A stretch of DNA of 32,683 bases from Gnetum montanum (lineage: Eukaryota; Streptophyta; Gnetopsida; Gnetales; Gnetaceae). The notes beneath the pieces were generated by a model. That model did no database searches. It was not told where the DNA came from and saw nothing but the letters and a program-made list of their open reading frames with translations. Positions 1-9,085 of this stretch are shown piece after piece (position 1 is the stretch's first letter; each line of letters opens with the position of its first letter). Where the stretch lies: assembly GCA_015680685.1 (NCBI GenBank), contig MNCI01004073.1:1-32683 (forward strand). The letters run 5' to 3'. The position numbers and the translations under genes are program-made.

Positions 1-211
1 CCTAACTTTTTGTTATATCTTTTTCTTTTATCAAAATTCTTAGTAACCAGAACCCTAACTTTTTGTTATATCTTTTTCTTTTTCATACTTTACATGACAC
101 CTTTCTTATCGAATGTCATATATAAAAAAGATTTTTCCGGATAAGAGCCTTTTACTGTTTTCATTATGTAGACCTTTATGGAACCATATTTGTGCAAACA
201 TTTCTCTTTCA
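1..211. repeat. Direct duplication, copy 1 (truncated by window edge)
   Basis: This segment recurs almost base for base at 847-1075. It contains two copies of a unit beginning CCTAACTTTTTGTTATATC (at 1 and 54). Similarity to the second copy stops abruptly after position 211, where the flanks become unrelated. The second copy overlaps the minus-strand reading frame at 936-1245, so copy 1 may be a displaced duplicate of part of that gene. Its left limit is the window edge. Confidence 0.9.
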
Positions 212-525
212 ATCCTAAAACAAGGAAGAACCCAATCTTGCACCTCAAATGATTAATGTAACACCTTAAACATGCATGCAGGTTGATAAATAAATTGGTT
301 TCCTATCAAATAAAATTAGCAAATAAAACTATTTTTTCCTTACACTGTTACAAAAGGGCTCGACACGTTCAGTTTTCCACAATCCCAAACCCTGCACCAC
401 CGATACCAAATCCAAACCTCACATACTTGGAGAAGAGATTGTTTTCTAACCTTCTATGACAAAATAGATTTCTATTTATAACCAAATTATATTGTAATTG
501 GCAATAGGTTCCTTTGATGCATTGC

Positions 526-567
526 TCATTTGCTCCTATTTGTAATTCATTTGCTCCTATTTGTAAT
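526..567. repeat. 21-bp tandem repeat, two copies
   Basis: Two exact head-to-tail copies of a 21-base unit beginning TCATTTGCTCC, at 526-546 and 547-567. They lie in the AT-rich spacer between the two copies of the long direct duplication. No function is evident. Confidence 0.9.
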
Positions 568-686
568 TATAGGAAAGTTCAAACAGAATGCTTGCTCATT
601 ATCTTGCTTGACCACGTGAAAGTCTCCAAAAACGTTGTATGTAATAAAATATGTTATATTATGTTATACAATGCTTTAACCTTTCT

Positions 687-743
687 ATTACTTATAGTTA
701 TTCTACTTTGGAATTATTACTTATAGTTATTCTACTTTGAAAT
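687..743. repeat. 29-bp period tandem repeat, two copies
   Basis: ATTACTTATAGTTATTCTAC occurs at 687 and again at 716, a 29-base period with near identity. With the 21-bp pair at 526 and the 18-bp pair at 979, it shows that 1-1075 has undergone repeated short tandem duplication. Confidence 0.85.
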
Positions 744-846
744 TTTTAGAATATTTGTTTCTCTGCCATCCGGTTCTTTTCTTTGCCACATAAGATCTCA
801 TCAAAATTTTTAGTAACCAGAACCCTAACTTTTTGTTATATCTTAC

Positions 847-1075
847 CCTAACTTTTTGTTATATCTTTTTCTTTTATCAAAATTCTTAGTAGCCAGAACC
901 CTAACTTTTTATTATATCTTTTTCTTTTTCATACTTTACATGACACCTTTCTTATCGAATGTCATATATAAAAAAGATTTTTCCGGATAAGAGCCTTTTT
1001 CCGGATAAGAGCCTTTTACTGTTTTCATTATGTAGACCTTTATGGAACCATATTTGTGCAAACATTTCTCTTTCA
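847..1075. repeat. Direct duplication, copy 2
   Basis: Second copy of the segment at 1-211. It is 18 bases longer because of an internal tandem duplication at 979-1014 (TTTTCCGGATAAGAGCCT twice). Another copy of the CCTAACTTTTTGTTATATC unit precedes it at about 823-844. The right end at 1075 lies inside the minus-strand coding-like stretch, so one breakpoint of the duplication falls within a possible gene. Confidence 0.9.
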
Positions 1076-1245
1076 TGCTCTGAATAAAAGAGCCAAGGTA
1101 CAAATTTCCTGAAACAACTTTTGACAACCCCAGCAATGCTAGTTTATGATTATGGGAATGTTCTGAAAACTCTTCTAGTGCCTGTATTTCTGATAAGGCT
1201 AATGAGAACAGAAATCCAGTAATCCAACACCTATACCTACCAACG
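936..1245 (-). CDS. Possible second exon of an unrecognised host gene, minus strand
   Basis: On the minus strand an open frame runs from a candidate 3' splice site (TAGCAG just upstream of 1245) to a stop at 936. Residues from this junction read VGRYRCWITGFLFSLALSEI, with a hydrophobic segment, then an acidic and His-containing stretch, then a second mildly hydrophobic segment. The first 170 bases look coding; below 1075 the frame enters the duplicated repeat and may be intron or 3' sequence rather than exon. The phase matches the proposed first exon ending at 1975 (two bases of a codon there, one here). I do not recognise the protein. It is the only stretch in the window with no link to a mobile element, so it may be a low-copy host gene, but the exon call is inference. 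Confidence 0.35.
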
Positions 1246-1974
1246 CTGCTACCATAACACAATTAAGTAAAAAATTATTTAACGTCCCCTGATAGAAAAA
1301 CGACAGAACGAGAAAGATCTGGTGAGCCCATCCTAAATTAAGTAGCCGCGTAAACTTCGAAAAATCGGCCTACAACCAAAAACAGAGGACAGAACACCCC
1401 AGTTATCAACAGTGCAACTATAACCCAAACTTTCAGATAAGAGATCTTGTGCCGATTCCTCCAAACAAAGCATAATAATGCACCCTCCAGAAAATTACGG
1501 TTCCTCGCTTGAACAGATCAATTTTTAAAACAATCATAAAACCATCGATCGCTCAATATCAAAATTAACAAGCCTTTTGACAAACAAAAGAACTTGCAAT
1601 CTAGAAACTAATGTACCGTGAAACAGCCGATTTTTACGGACACTACCAACACACGGTTTCATGCACAGAAACTGAAAAAACAGGTTCCTAGGAAAAAATC
1701 CTCTCGAAGTCGAAGGAAAACCAAAACGTCTACTAAAAATGGAAAAACAGCGTTGTCCCCCAAATTTCCGCGCAGAACCGTAACGCTCGATTATTGGCCG
1801 CACTCAACGAAAATCCGTTTCTATCAAACTCACTTCCCACGCTAAATTTCGAAAACGATCTGAAAAAAAACACCCCATGACATAGATATCACGTACGTTG
1901 AAGACAAAAAGGAATCATAAATTGTAGATGATATGGCCTATCCCAACAGATAATCGCAGCAACGCCACAGTTAC
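1246..1974 (-). other. Candidate first intron, minus strand
   Basis: The proposed intron starts CG|GTAACTG at 1974 and ends TAGCAG at 1246, giving 729 bases that are T-rich on the minus strand, as plant introns are. A nearer acceptor (a run of eight T followed by CAG, near 1860) would give an intron of about 115 bases but opens into a quick stop, so the longer one is preferred. Short open frames inside 1534-1845 on both strands are not considered genes. Confidence 0.35.
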
Positions 1975-2024
1975 CGAGGGCGATAGAATATATCATCCGT
2001 TCCAAAGCCGCTCGGAGACCGCAT
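1975..2024 (-). CDS. Candidate first coding exon (16 codons plus 2 bases)
   Basis: A minus-strand ATG at 2024 opens MRSPSGFGTDDIFYRP followed by two bases of the next codon, ending at a good donor (CG|GTAACT). The start was chosen because it is in phase with the coding-like exon at 1245 across the proposed intron, and because it directly follows the telo-box leader. The protein family is not recognised. A transcript or a homologue in a related species would decide between this and a purely non-coding leader. Confidence 0.35.
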
Positions 2025-2025
2025 C

Positions 2026-2056
2026 TTAAAACCCTAACATTCTAGTTAGGGTTTCA
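2026..2056 (-). promoter_or_regulatory. Telo-box hairpin in the 5' leader, holding a 4-codon uORF
   Basis: Arms AAACCCTAAC (2029-2038) and GTTAGGGTTT (2045-2054) form a perfect 10-bp inverted repeat with a 6-base loop. AAACCCTAA is the plant telo-box, known from promoters and leaders of translation-related genes. On the minus strand, an ATG at 2040 opens a 4-codon ORF (MLGF) whose stop lies at 2028-2026, one base before the candidate main ATG at 2024. Confidence 0.6.
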
Positions 2057-2092
2057 AGACTTGGCCATCAACAAACAAGCATGGAGCTTCAT
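2054..2092 (-). CDS. Upstream ORF, 12 codons
   Basis: A minus-strand ATG at 2092 encodes MKLHACLLMAKS and stops at 2054, between the candidate TATA box and the candidate main start. Its stop overlaps the outer edge of the telo-box hairpin. Whether it is translated is unknown. Confidence 0.35.
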   Translation of the reverse strand: MKLHACLLMAKS

Positions 2093-2183
2093 CTCTGACG
2101 TTTACGTCGGAATTTACGACACAGGAAAATGTCGCTCCGATAAATCGTAAGGGCGAAGCTTAGCCACAAGCTTCCCTCCCCCG

Positions 2184-2231
2184 TCAGATCGCTAAATCGA
2201 AAACAAAACACAGAATCACATGCAAATCCAT
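2184..2231 (-). CDS. Upstream ORF, 15 codons
   Basis: First ATG after the TATA-like box on the minus strand (2231). It encodes MDLHVILCFVFDLAI, a hydrophobic peptide, and stops at 2184. It is the first of three short upstream ORFs in the putative leader. Confidence 0.3.
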   Translation of the reverse strand: MDLHVILCFVFDLAI

Positions 2232-2277
2232 CTGCAGAGATTTGAAGCCTACCCCTTCAAAGAAAGGGGCTGCGAGG

Positions 2278-2290
2278 GCATATATAGTTG
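2278..2290 (-). promoter_or_regulatory. TATA-like core promoter, minus strand
   Basis: The minus strand reads ACTATATATGCC here. About 30 bases downstream would place transcription start near 2250. From there leader-like, moderately GC-rich sequence runs to the candidate ATG at 2024. Above 2300 the sequence becomes plain AT-rich spacer. Confidence 0.45.
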
Positions 2291-2299
2291 GGAGTGGAG

Positions 2300-2847
2300 G
2301 GTTTGGGTCGTTCTAATTTAGGGTAGCCTACAGGACAGGGATAGGGTTAAACGTGGTGGGGGTGCTGGCGTTTAAAATATTTTTTGAACATTATAGTCAA
2401 GAGAGTTTGGCTAATCTTATTTCAAAATAACAAAATAACAATATAGCTTAGTGTTGGTCCCTAGAATTGAACTTATAGCTTGTAGCTTTCAAGTTGAGAG
2501 TCTTATCACTAGGTTAACACTTCATTGTGCTTAAAAGTAATCAAGTGCCTTGTGTGATGAGAGTGCATGGTTTTTAGTATTACATATGATGGAGAACCTA
2601 AGATGCATTGGTTGTACAAAGGAAGAATAACTATTAAACCCAAAATCATTTCTGTAACAATATTTACCCCCAAGACATATATTCAAATTAGAACTTTATA
2701 ACTCAATATTGCCAACCAAAATCGAACCCATAACTTAAATTTGTTCAAAATACATTATTAGCAATAAATCCTAAGTACAACAAATATGTCCAATATTCAT
2801 GCAACTTGAACACATCTTCAAAATGATTCCCTAGAACTATTGGTAAT
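2300..2847. other. Spacer with no recognised feature
   Basis: AT-rich intergenic sequence between the minus-strand promoter and solo LTR D1. I see no sustained reading frame, RNA gene or clear repeat. Confidence 0.6.
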
Positions 2848-3669
2848 TGATGAAGTGTCATTAAGTCGATGCGTCGACGGGGCCGCATATACGCAGCCGC
2901 GTCGACGTGGCCCCGTTTATGCAACCACCTATCCCGGCCTATAAATCAGAGGGCCCTCTGCCTCATTTAGGCATCCTTTTGTCATTTGTAGCTCGACTCT
3001 TTCAGTTTGTTTCCATAGGAGTTAGAATATTTTCCCAGTGCATGCCTGTAATGTGATGCTTATAATTATACGGAACCTTTATTCGAGTGTGACGTACTTG
3101 GACGTGCACATGACTAGAAATAAAGATCGAGATTACTTCATCATTGCAGCATTCACTTAGTTTTAATTGTCTAGTTTAATTGTTAATTGTTATTGTTATT
3201 TATTGCCTTCTTAGTTAATATTTATTGTTTTCTTAATTAATATTTCTTTATTGTCATTTACTATTCCTGTTGTTAAATGCAGAATGAGTACGACTTAATC
3301 ACAAGCATTTAAGTGTGACTACTTGGCAACCCAGTAGCATACGTAGGATCTGCGCTTGGTAACCCCAGTAGTAGTCGTGCACGAAGTCCAAGATGTGTAC
3401 GGATGATTAAGGAACGGATGCTCATCGCACTTAGGTTAGCTTAGACTTCATTTCCTATTACTCATTAGTTTAGGATCACATCATACGCCTCACTCTGGAC
3501 TAAACCATACATGATAAAGAAAATACTAGTCCAGGTGGGAAGACAGCGAACTGCGATCAACGTGTAACTATCTAGATACCACAACTAGCCTGTCCACGGA
3601 GTTCGACCAGATCGTGCGTGAACGCTCGTATTCGTATGGTTGAGTGTAGGGGTACCTCGCCGCTCATCA
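2848..3669 (+). mobile_element. Solo LTR D1 (Athila/Tat-type family), 822 bp
   Basis: It starts TGATGAA and ends CTCATCA, flanked by GTAAT (2843-2847) and GTAAC (3670-3674), a 5-bp target duplication with one mismatch. It carries a TATAAAT box at 2940, an AATAAA signal at 3119 and paired ACGT motifs near 3090-3106. It aligns along nearly its whole length with the solo LTR at 22774-23565, and its last ~110 bases align with the LTR ends at 4184, 15124 and 18790, so it belongs to a subfamily of the same group as elements A and B. No internal region adjoins it, which fits LTR-LTR recombination. It is CpG-rich compared with the other copies, suggesting a younger insertion. Confidence 0.9.
2871..2926. 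repeat. 28-bp CpG-rich tandem repeat in D1 U3, two copies
   Basis: Two abutting 28-base units (2871-2898 and 2899-2926), each beginning GCGTCGACG, just upstream of the TATA box. The corresponding place in D2 lacks the pair. A decayed form recurs at 27474 and 27520. Confidence 0.85.
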
Positions 3670-3674
3670 GTAAC

Positions 3675-4055
3675 TTATTTTGCTCATACAAAGACTAACT
3701 AAAGATTTCCCATTCTCTTCTAAAGAATTCTATTCCACAACATTTTGATAATACATATTGCTCATCCTAAACCACTTGCATGAAACACGGTCAACATATT
3801 CTATCTTCATGCTACTCATTATTCTGTCTTCCTATTTCAACTTGAAGATGGTACAATCGAATTCTTACTCTTCTAATTAGTGCTCTCATGGATATTGGAA
3901 TTATTGCATGTAGATATTTTATTTCATCATGTTTGCTACCTCTAATATCTTGCCAAAAAAAATTTAAGCTTTTTTTGTATCTGTGCCTCATTTTGTCATT
4001 TTTCTAAAACTTTTATTATAACAAGTTTCCAAACTTGTTATAAATTTATTATTTA
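3675..4055. other. Spacer between D1 and the element A stub
   Basis: AT-rich sequence of unknown origin, probably continuing the spacer interrupted by D1. The only structure seen is a perfect palindrome at 4016-4043 with arms TTATAACAAGTTT and a 2-base spacer. No coding sequence is evident. Confidence 0.6.
4016..4043. repeat. Near-continuous palindrome, 13-bp arms
   Basis: TTATAACAAGTTT, then CC, then its exact reverse complement. It sits 13 bases before the truncated end of A's 5' LTR and could mark a deletion junction. It does not look like an intrinsic terminator in this context. Confidence 0.8.
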
Positions 4056-4184
4056 TCAATGTTGTTTCACTTCCTAGAGGAAGTAATGTATGAGATAACT
4101 ATAGATCCACGGAATTCGATTGGATTGCATGTAACGCCTTAGTGATTCGTATGATTGGGCATAGAGGTACCTCACCGCTCATCA
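4056..4184 (+). mobile_element. Element A 5' LTR, 3'-terminal stub
   Basis: It aligns with positions 14996-15124 of the 3' LTR, both containing TTTCACTTCCTAGAGGAAGT, and ends CTCATCA. The upstream ~700 bases of LTR, including promoter, are absent and replaced by unrelated spacer, so the element's 5' end was deleted. Confidence 0.88.
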
Positions 4185-4185
4185 T

Positions 4186-4203
4186 TAGAGCTATTGCTAG
4201 GGA
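4186..4203 (+). promoter_or_regulatory. Primer binding site, decayed tRNA-Asp type
   Basis: The site is TAGAGCTATTGCTAGGGA, one base after the LTR end. Against the complement of the plant tRNA-Asp 3' end (TGGCGCCGTTGCCGGGGA, from memory) it matches at 12 of 18 positions, and five of the six differences are transitions. Element B shows the same site with transitions only. Confidence 0.75.
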
Positions 4204-4344
4204 CCTTTTTGTTGTTTTGTGCGCTATCTAGGATCTAGTGAAAGTATTTAAATCATTGGAATAAACCTAAGAGTCATATCTTATTTCACAATTACTACAA
4301 CAAATTCTCAGAGCACACTATGATTTTTATTTCACTAATCAACA

Positions 4345-6690
4345 ATGTCTTCTTCTCATAGGAGCGCTTCTCTGCCTAAGCCTGATAACGCTCGTCCATC
4401 AAAGCCTTAACAATACCGAATTACATATATTCATCCTAATGAGTATGTGTCAAACTTCACCTTCATCTTACACCAGGATGAACAACAACGATGGCATGAC
4501 ATGGAGGGCAACATTGTGTTGTCGCCTGATTGTGCTACTCCTACAATGCTCTATTAAATGCTTGCACAATGTGGTTTTCAAGACTACCATGGGGAAAATA
4601 TCATAAAAGATGTCAATGCCAAGGATTATAATCCCATCGAAGTACAATGCATGCGAGATCGACAGCTAGGGCATTGCTATGAACTTTCAAAGGGAAAAGA
4701 ACTTAATAATTCTCCATTCCTATTATACCAACAAGCTAATGGGGAATCCTTCTTTGGGGATCTTCCACTTAATGATGCTCCTATCTTTAACTTCAGCGAT
4801 GAAGGTCAAAACCAGAATCTACACTTCACAGTTCACAATCCTAATTCTGGTAACAAGGGATCCACTGACAAAGCAGGATTTGGAGGGGCAAGTCAAGATA
4901 GGGATGTCGGTAAGAAGTATGATCGTGATCGTGGTCGCAATCACTGAAAAGGCAGTAGCAAGTACCATGATGATGTTGGTTCTCCTTCCTCTTCTCCTTC
5001 GTCATCATCATCATCTTCTTCTTCTGGCTTTGACTGTGACCACAGAAGGTAAGATTGTGATGGAGGTGATCGAAATGAATGAAACGACCAACAAGACCAA
5101 AATGACCAAAGGGATCATTGAAATAAGCAAGATCAAGGACGTAGACATTCAAGAGAAGCACATTGCCATGAATGAAGGGGTAGTAGAGGGCATCATAGGC
5201 ACCATGATCAAGGCCTCGATGACCCTCTATTTGCTACCTGAAGTATGCTTAACATCGTAGAGGCAGTCAAAATTCCAACAAGGCATGTGAAAGACAATTG
5301 GATCGAACAATTAGACATGAACAATATCCCTGAATTTGAAGGAGGATATAACTTTGATCTGTAGAATCATCTTCAAGCTTTCCAAGATGCATGTGCCTTG
5401 CAAAACATAGAGAACAAATGACAAAAACTAAAGTTATTTCCTAGGATACTCATCAAAGAAGTAGAGAATTGATATTGTTCTTAGAACTAGAATCTATCAG
5501 ATGATGGAGTACCATGTTTGAAATGTTCAATGATAAGTATTAAACATACTCCCAAGTGTTCAACTTAAGGAAGCAAATTCAAGGGTGGAAACAAGGAGCA
5601 CACGAACCCTTGGATGCCACCATTGGCCAGTACTATGCCTTGATGCACAAATGCCATGCCCATGCTTATTCCCAATTCGCTCAACTCCATCACATTGTAG
5701 ATGGGCATTGTAATGAAATGAGGAAAACCCTTGGTGTCTATGCCCAAGGGCGATTGTCAGAACTAACTACCCATCAGGTATAGAGGTTAATAAAGTAGGT
5801 CACTAAAGAGGATGGTGAACTAAGAAAAAAAGAAAGTGTAGAGGAGTACAACCATGATCCTTCCATTCGCAAGCAGGAGGTTCAATTATGTGATAACGAG
5901 GATGAATCCATATTTAACGAGGGGATGCATAAAAAAGCCTTGCCACTTCAACAATTCCAATCTACACTTATGACCAAGTTTGATCAGTTAAGAGACTCCA
6001 TGGATAGCAAATTTTAAGCTATCCTCAAAATTGCTGAAGAGTCCCAAGAACAAGGTAGTGATTATGAGCACAGGAGGCACAAAGAAGCTGAACGTGCATA
6101 TTACAAAGGTAAGGGCAAAATTGCTACAATAGAAGGGGTTGCGGACAATGAATCAGATGATGATCATGGATGTGATGTCTGCCAATATGAACATTCCAAG
6201 GGATGTTGCCCTATTGTGTCACATCCTCAAGAGTTTGGGGTGTATGCCTTATATCCACAACTTACATAAAGGCAAACATCTAGGAGGTTGCCTTATCCTT
6301 AAGGTAATCTTAAGCAGTTCTACCAACAACAATCGTATTATCCAAATGGAGCTCCACCGCAACTGTACAAATAGTACCAATAATGGTAGCAACCACAATC
6401 ATGGGCATTTGTACCACCAAAGTAACAATACCCTTGCCAGTAGCCTGATCCATATGGTTATCATGTTCAGCAACCCATGTCTCCACATGACTCTTCTAGT
6501 CACATTTCTCAGTTACAACCTTACTACCACCCTTCTGATTATTATCAAACTTCATCTCCACATCAAATAAGGAACACTGCCACCTCCTATCCTTATCCTT
6601 CTTTTGTTCTTGCACATACTTCTCCTCTAGTTGCACAACTACCACCTACTCCACCAATGCAAGGTGAACTACCTACTCAACCATAATAAC
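4345..6690 (+). pseudogene. Element A gag (capsid/nucleocapsid), broken
   Basis: Start ATG at 4345 (MSSSHR), shared with element B at 18936. In order: an N-terminal domain; a serine run and a charged Arg/Asp/Gln stretch (about 4950-5220) with several TGA stops where Arg codons are expected; a capsid-like segment near 5500-5770 containing FNLRKQIQGWKQ; a coiled acidic region; a zinc knuckle CDVCQYEHSKGC at 6171-6206 with C-x2-C-x3-H-x3-C spacing, tighter than the usual 2-4-4; then a Gln/Pro/Tyr-rich linker to about 6690. The frame shifts once near 5480. The product would have formed the particle and bound RNA. Confidence 0.8.
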
Positions 6691-6698
6691 GCAATGCT

Positions 6699-7505
6699 AT
6701 GAGGGCTATTAATTTGCAACCTAATCATCAATCAAAGAGATTGAATGCCCGATCAAAGAAAAGGCCTTTCTTTCGATCCCATAGTCCTCTTAAGCCTTCA
6801 CCTACACCCACGGTTGACAACCTTGCTCCTGCCTATTCCTCCATATCCAATTCCTTCAGTCCTCCTTTAAACCAAACTCTACCAAGGATCCATAGCGTAA
6901 TGCTTACTCACACCATGTCTGACTGGATCCATGTAGGAAACCTTCCTAGGAAATTAGATGATCTTGGAAGGCCTCTAATTTATTTGCAGATTGCTGGGAA
7001 CGAGCTGTGCAAGGCTCTTCTCGATTCAGGTTTTGGTGTTAATCTGATTTCTCATGAGATGTACACTGCTTGGAACCTGCCTCCTCTTAAGAAGAGCAAC
7101 ATCAAATTAGAATTGGTAGACTAGTCTATCACTGTTCCATTGGGACTAGTCGAAGACATTATGATCATTGTTTGTGGATGGTCTTATCCTATCAACTTCC
7201 TAGTAATTAAAGTGAAGAACTGCAAAGGGAACTTCCCAATCATCATGGGAAGAGCATGGCTGAGCACCATCAATGTAAGAATGGGCATCAGAGATCTTTC
7301 CCTGGAAATCTCTAAAGAAAATGCATCTGGAAAGATTGAGAAGAAGAGAGTTCCATGCATCGCATATAGTGATAATAGGTGCAATTGTGTGCAGAAACTT
7401 TGGACCATCAAGCAAGCATCCAACTCTACATGCAAGCAATGTGTGCTAGAAGTAGAAATTCAAAGTTGTCTGTACACAATAGCCACAAAAAAAGAGGGCA
7501 CCTAA
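6699..7505 (+). pseudogene. Element A protease (retropepsin-like), broken
   Basis: The retroviral-type aspartic protease domain begins near 6960. The active-site triad is retained as LLDSGFGVNLIS (Asp at about 7024), and the later FPIIMGRAWL at about 7231 is the conserved second half (usually I-hydrophobic-GR/D). One in-frame TAG lies at 7122, otherwise the frame is open to 7505. It is in the same frame as the gag tail, so gag and pol were probably one polyprotein. The equivalent in element B has lost the Gly of the triad. Confidence 0.8.
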
Positions 7506-7691
7506 TGGCTGACTGCTGATTCAGAAAGCAGCACATTGTGCATGGACCTAGCTAAGAGCCTGACATGTGAATATGTCACAAGCATGGATAAACTAGAGTA
7601 AGTTCATCACCAACTCTTCGATTATACAAATGATGATACCTATTGGGAAGAGTTGAAATTTCTTGAGAACTTTAAGCAATAGCCTCTTGAA

Positions 7692-8284
7692 TTGAAAATG
7701 CTATCGACTGGAATGGAATATGTATTTTTGAAAAATAAGAAGCTGGTTATAATCAATGTAAGACTTGCTTCAAAACAGAAAGAGATGCTGTTAAAGATAG
7801 TTAAAAGATGGTTAGCAACTTTTGCTTGGTCATATCCTAAACTCACAGGGATTGATCCTAGGATATGCCAGCATCACATTTACACTAACTCGGCCATGAA
7901 GCTAAAACGATAGCCACAGAGGTGGTTGAACCCCAAATTAAAGCAAATCATCAAGGAGGAAATCAAACAACTCCTCAAGGTAGGGTTCATCTATCCCATT
8001 GTGGATAGCGAGTGGGTTAGTCCACTTGTAATTGTACCAAAGAAAGGCGGTAAGTGGTGGGTCTGCATTGATTTCAGGCTACTGAATATGAAAAAATTCA
8101 AGGATCACTTTTTGTTGCCATTTGTTGACAAGGTGCTTGACATAGTATCAGGGCATTGCTACTACAGCTTCCTAGATGATTATAGTTGCTATAACCAAAT
8201 CCAAATTGCACTAGAGGACCAATCAAAGACAACGTTCACAAGCCCCTAGGGGGCTTTTGCATATCGTAAGATGTTGTTTAGTCT
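7692..8284 (+). pseudogene. Element A reverse transcriptase, N-terminal half
   Basis: Pol linker then RT fingers/palm. Visible motifs: IKQLLKVGFIYPI, WVSPLVIVPKKGGKW, VCIDFRLLN, DHFLLPFVDKVLD and YSFLDDYSCYNQIQI, in the order expected for Ty3/gypsy RT. A TAG near 8247 sits where the family usually has an aromatic residue before GAFAY, consistent with a Trp codon decayed by a G-to-A change. The gene is cut at 8284 by a family C insertion and resumes at about 10089 in the same frame. Confidence 0.9.
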
Positions 8285-8329
8285 TGAAACACCACAAAAT
8301 TTTGGGTCTCGGCATCTTTGCCCAAATTT

Positions 8330-9085
8330 TTCTAAGTGTTGAGTGTAGTCAGCTCCAACTGTCAGATTTGCAAAATTTTTCTAAGTGTCAAAATGATGGC
8401 ACTTTTTGCAAATTTGTCTAAGTGTCAAGACTTAGCAAATTTTTCTAAGTGTTGGTGCTACGCTCCCCAATGTAGCATGCATGAAGGACTATTTTGCAAA
8501 ATTTTCTAACTGTCAACAGTAGTTGCATCAAAATTTTTCTAAGTGTTGTGTTATGCTCCCATTTCCCTTCCTACACTCTAGAGCGTAGCCAGCACGGGAC
8601 ACTAGTTTTATAAAATGTTTTCTAATTTTTGAGTTACATGTCTCGTGTGTAACATGAGACAAGTGTAGCAAGTTGCAAAAATTTTTCTAAGTGTTGTGCT
8701 ACGCTTGGCACTATAGCTACTACACTTGACACTGTAGCTGTTACACTTGACATTGTAGCTACTACGCTCAGTACTGTAGCTGCTATGCTCTAAAGCATGG
8801 CAAGCATAGCCAACACACAAATGGCCAGTTTTGCAAAATTTTCTAAGTGTTGTGCTACACTCCCATTGCCCTTGATATGCTCTAGAGCGTAGCCAATGTA
8901 GCACACTTTCCAATGATAAGTTTTGCCTAAGTGTCAAGCCAAAAGCTATCAAGCTAGCTTAACATAGAAGAGGCATTTGGTAGATTTTTTAACTCCTAAG
9001 GGTACCCCTCCTGCTATGCTCCAGAGCGTAGCTAGCATAGCAAGAACAAGGACTACAATTTTTACTAATCTCTTCTAAGTGTCCA
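8330..9085. repeat. Dispersed motif array in family C U3
   Basis: About eleven close copies of TTTTTCTAAGTGT are scattered through this span. They are mixed with CTACGCTC and its reverse complement GAGCGTAG in both orientations. The array lies upstream of the TATA box at 9324, so it is in U3 and could be a cluster of regulatory sites. The same two words recur in decayed form in the C LTR at 29128-29890. Confidence 0.8.
8698..8784. repeat. 21-bp tandem repeat within family C U3
   Basis: Four units starting GCTAC or GCTGT at 8698 (18 bases), 8716, 8737 and 8758, each ending ACTGTA or a variant, then a partial fifth. The units are built from the same CTACGCT-type word that is scattered over the LTR. 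Confidence 0.85.

Noticed and set aside
1534-1845. Overlapping open frames of 75-89 codons on both strands
   Set aside because: Basic, low-complexity translations with no homology visible; they lie in the candidate leader/intron region.
3090-3106. ACGT-core motifs in D1 as a proven stress-response element
   Set aside because: Two short motifs kept partly in D2 are suggestive, but such words are common and no expression evidence can be read from sequence.
4679-5260. Plus-frame 193-codon and minus-strand 106-codon frames over the gag basic region
   Set aside because: Shadow frames of the low-complexity gag segment; the gag frame is fixed by the ATG at 4345 and by element B.
8330-9085. CRISPR-like or satellite array
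   Set aside because: Words are irregularly spaced, in both orientations, with no constant-length spacers; they lie inside an LTR upstream of a TATA box.
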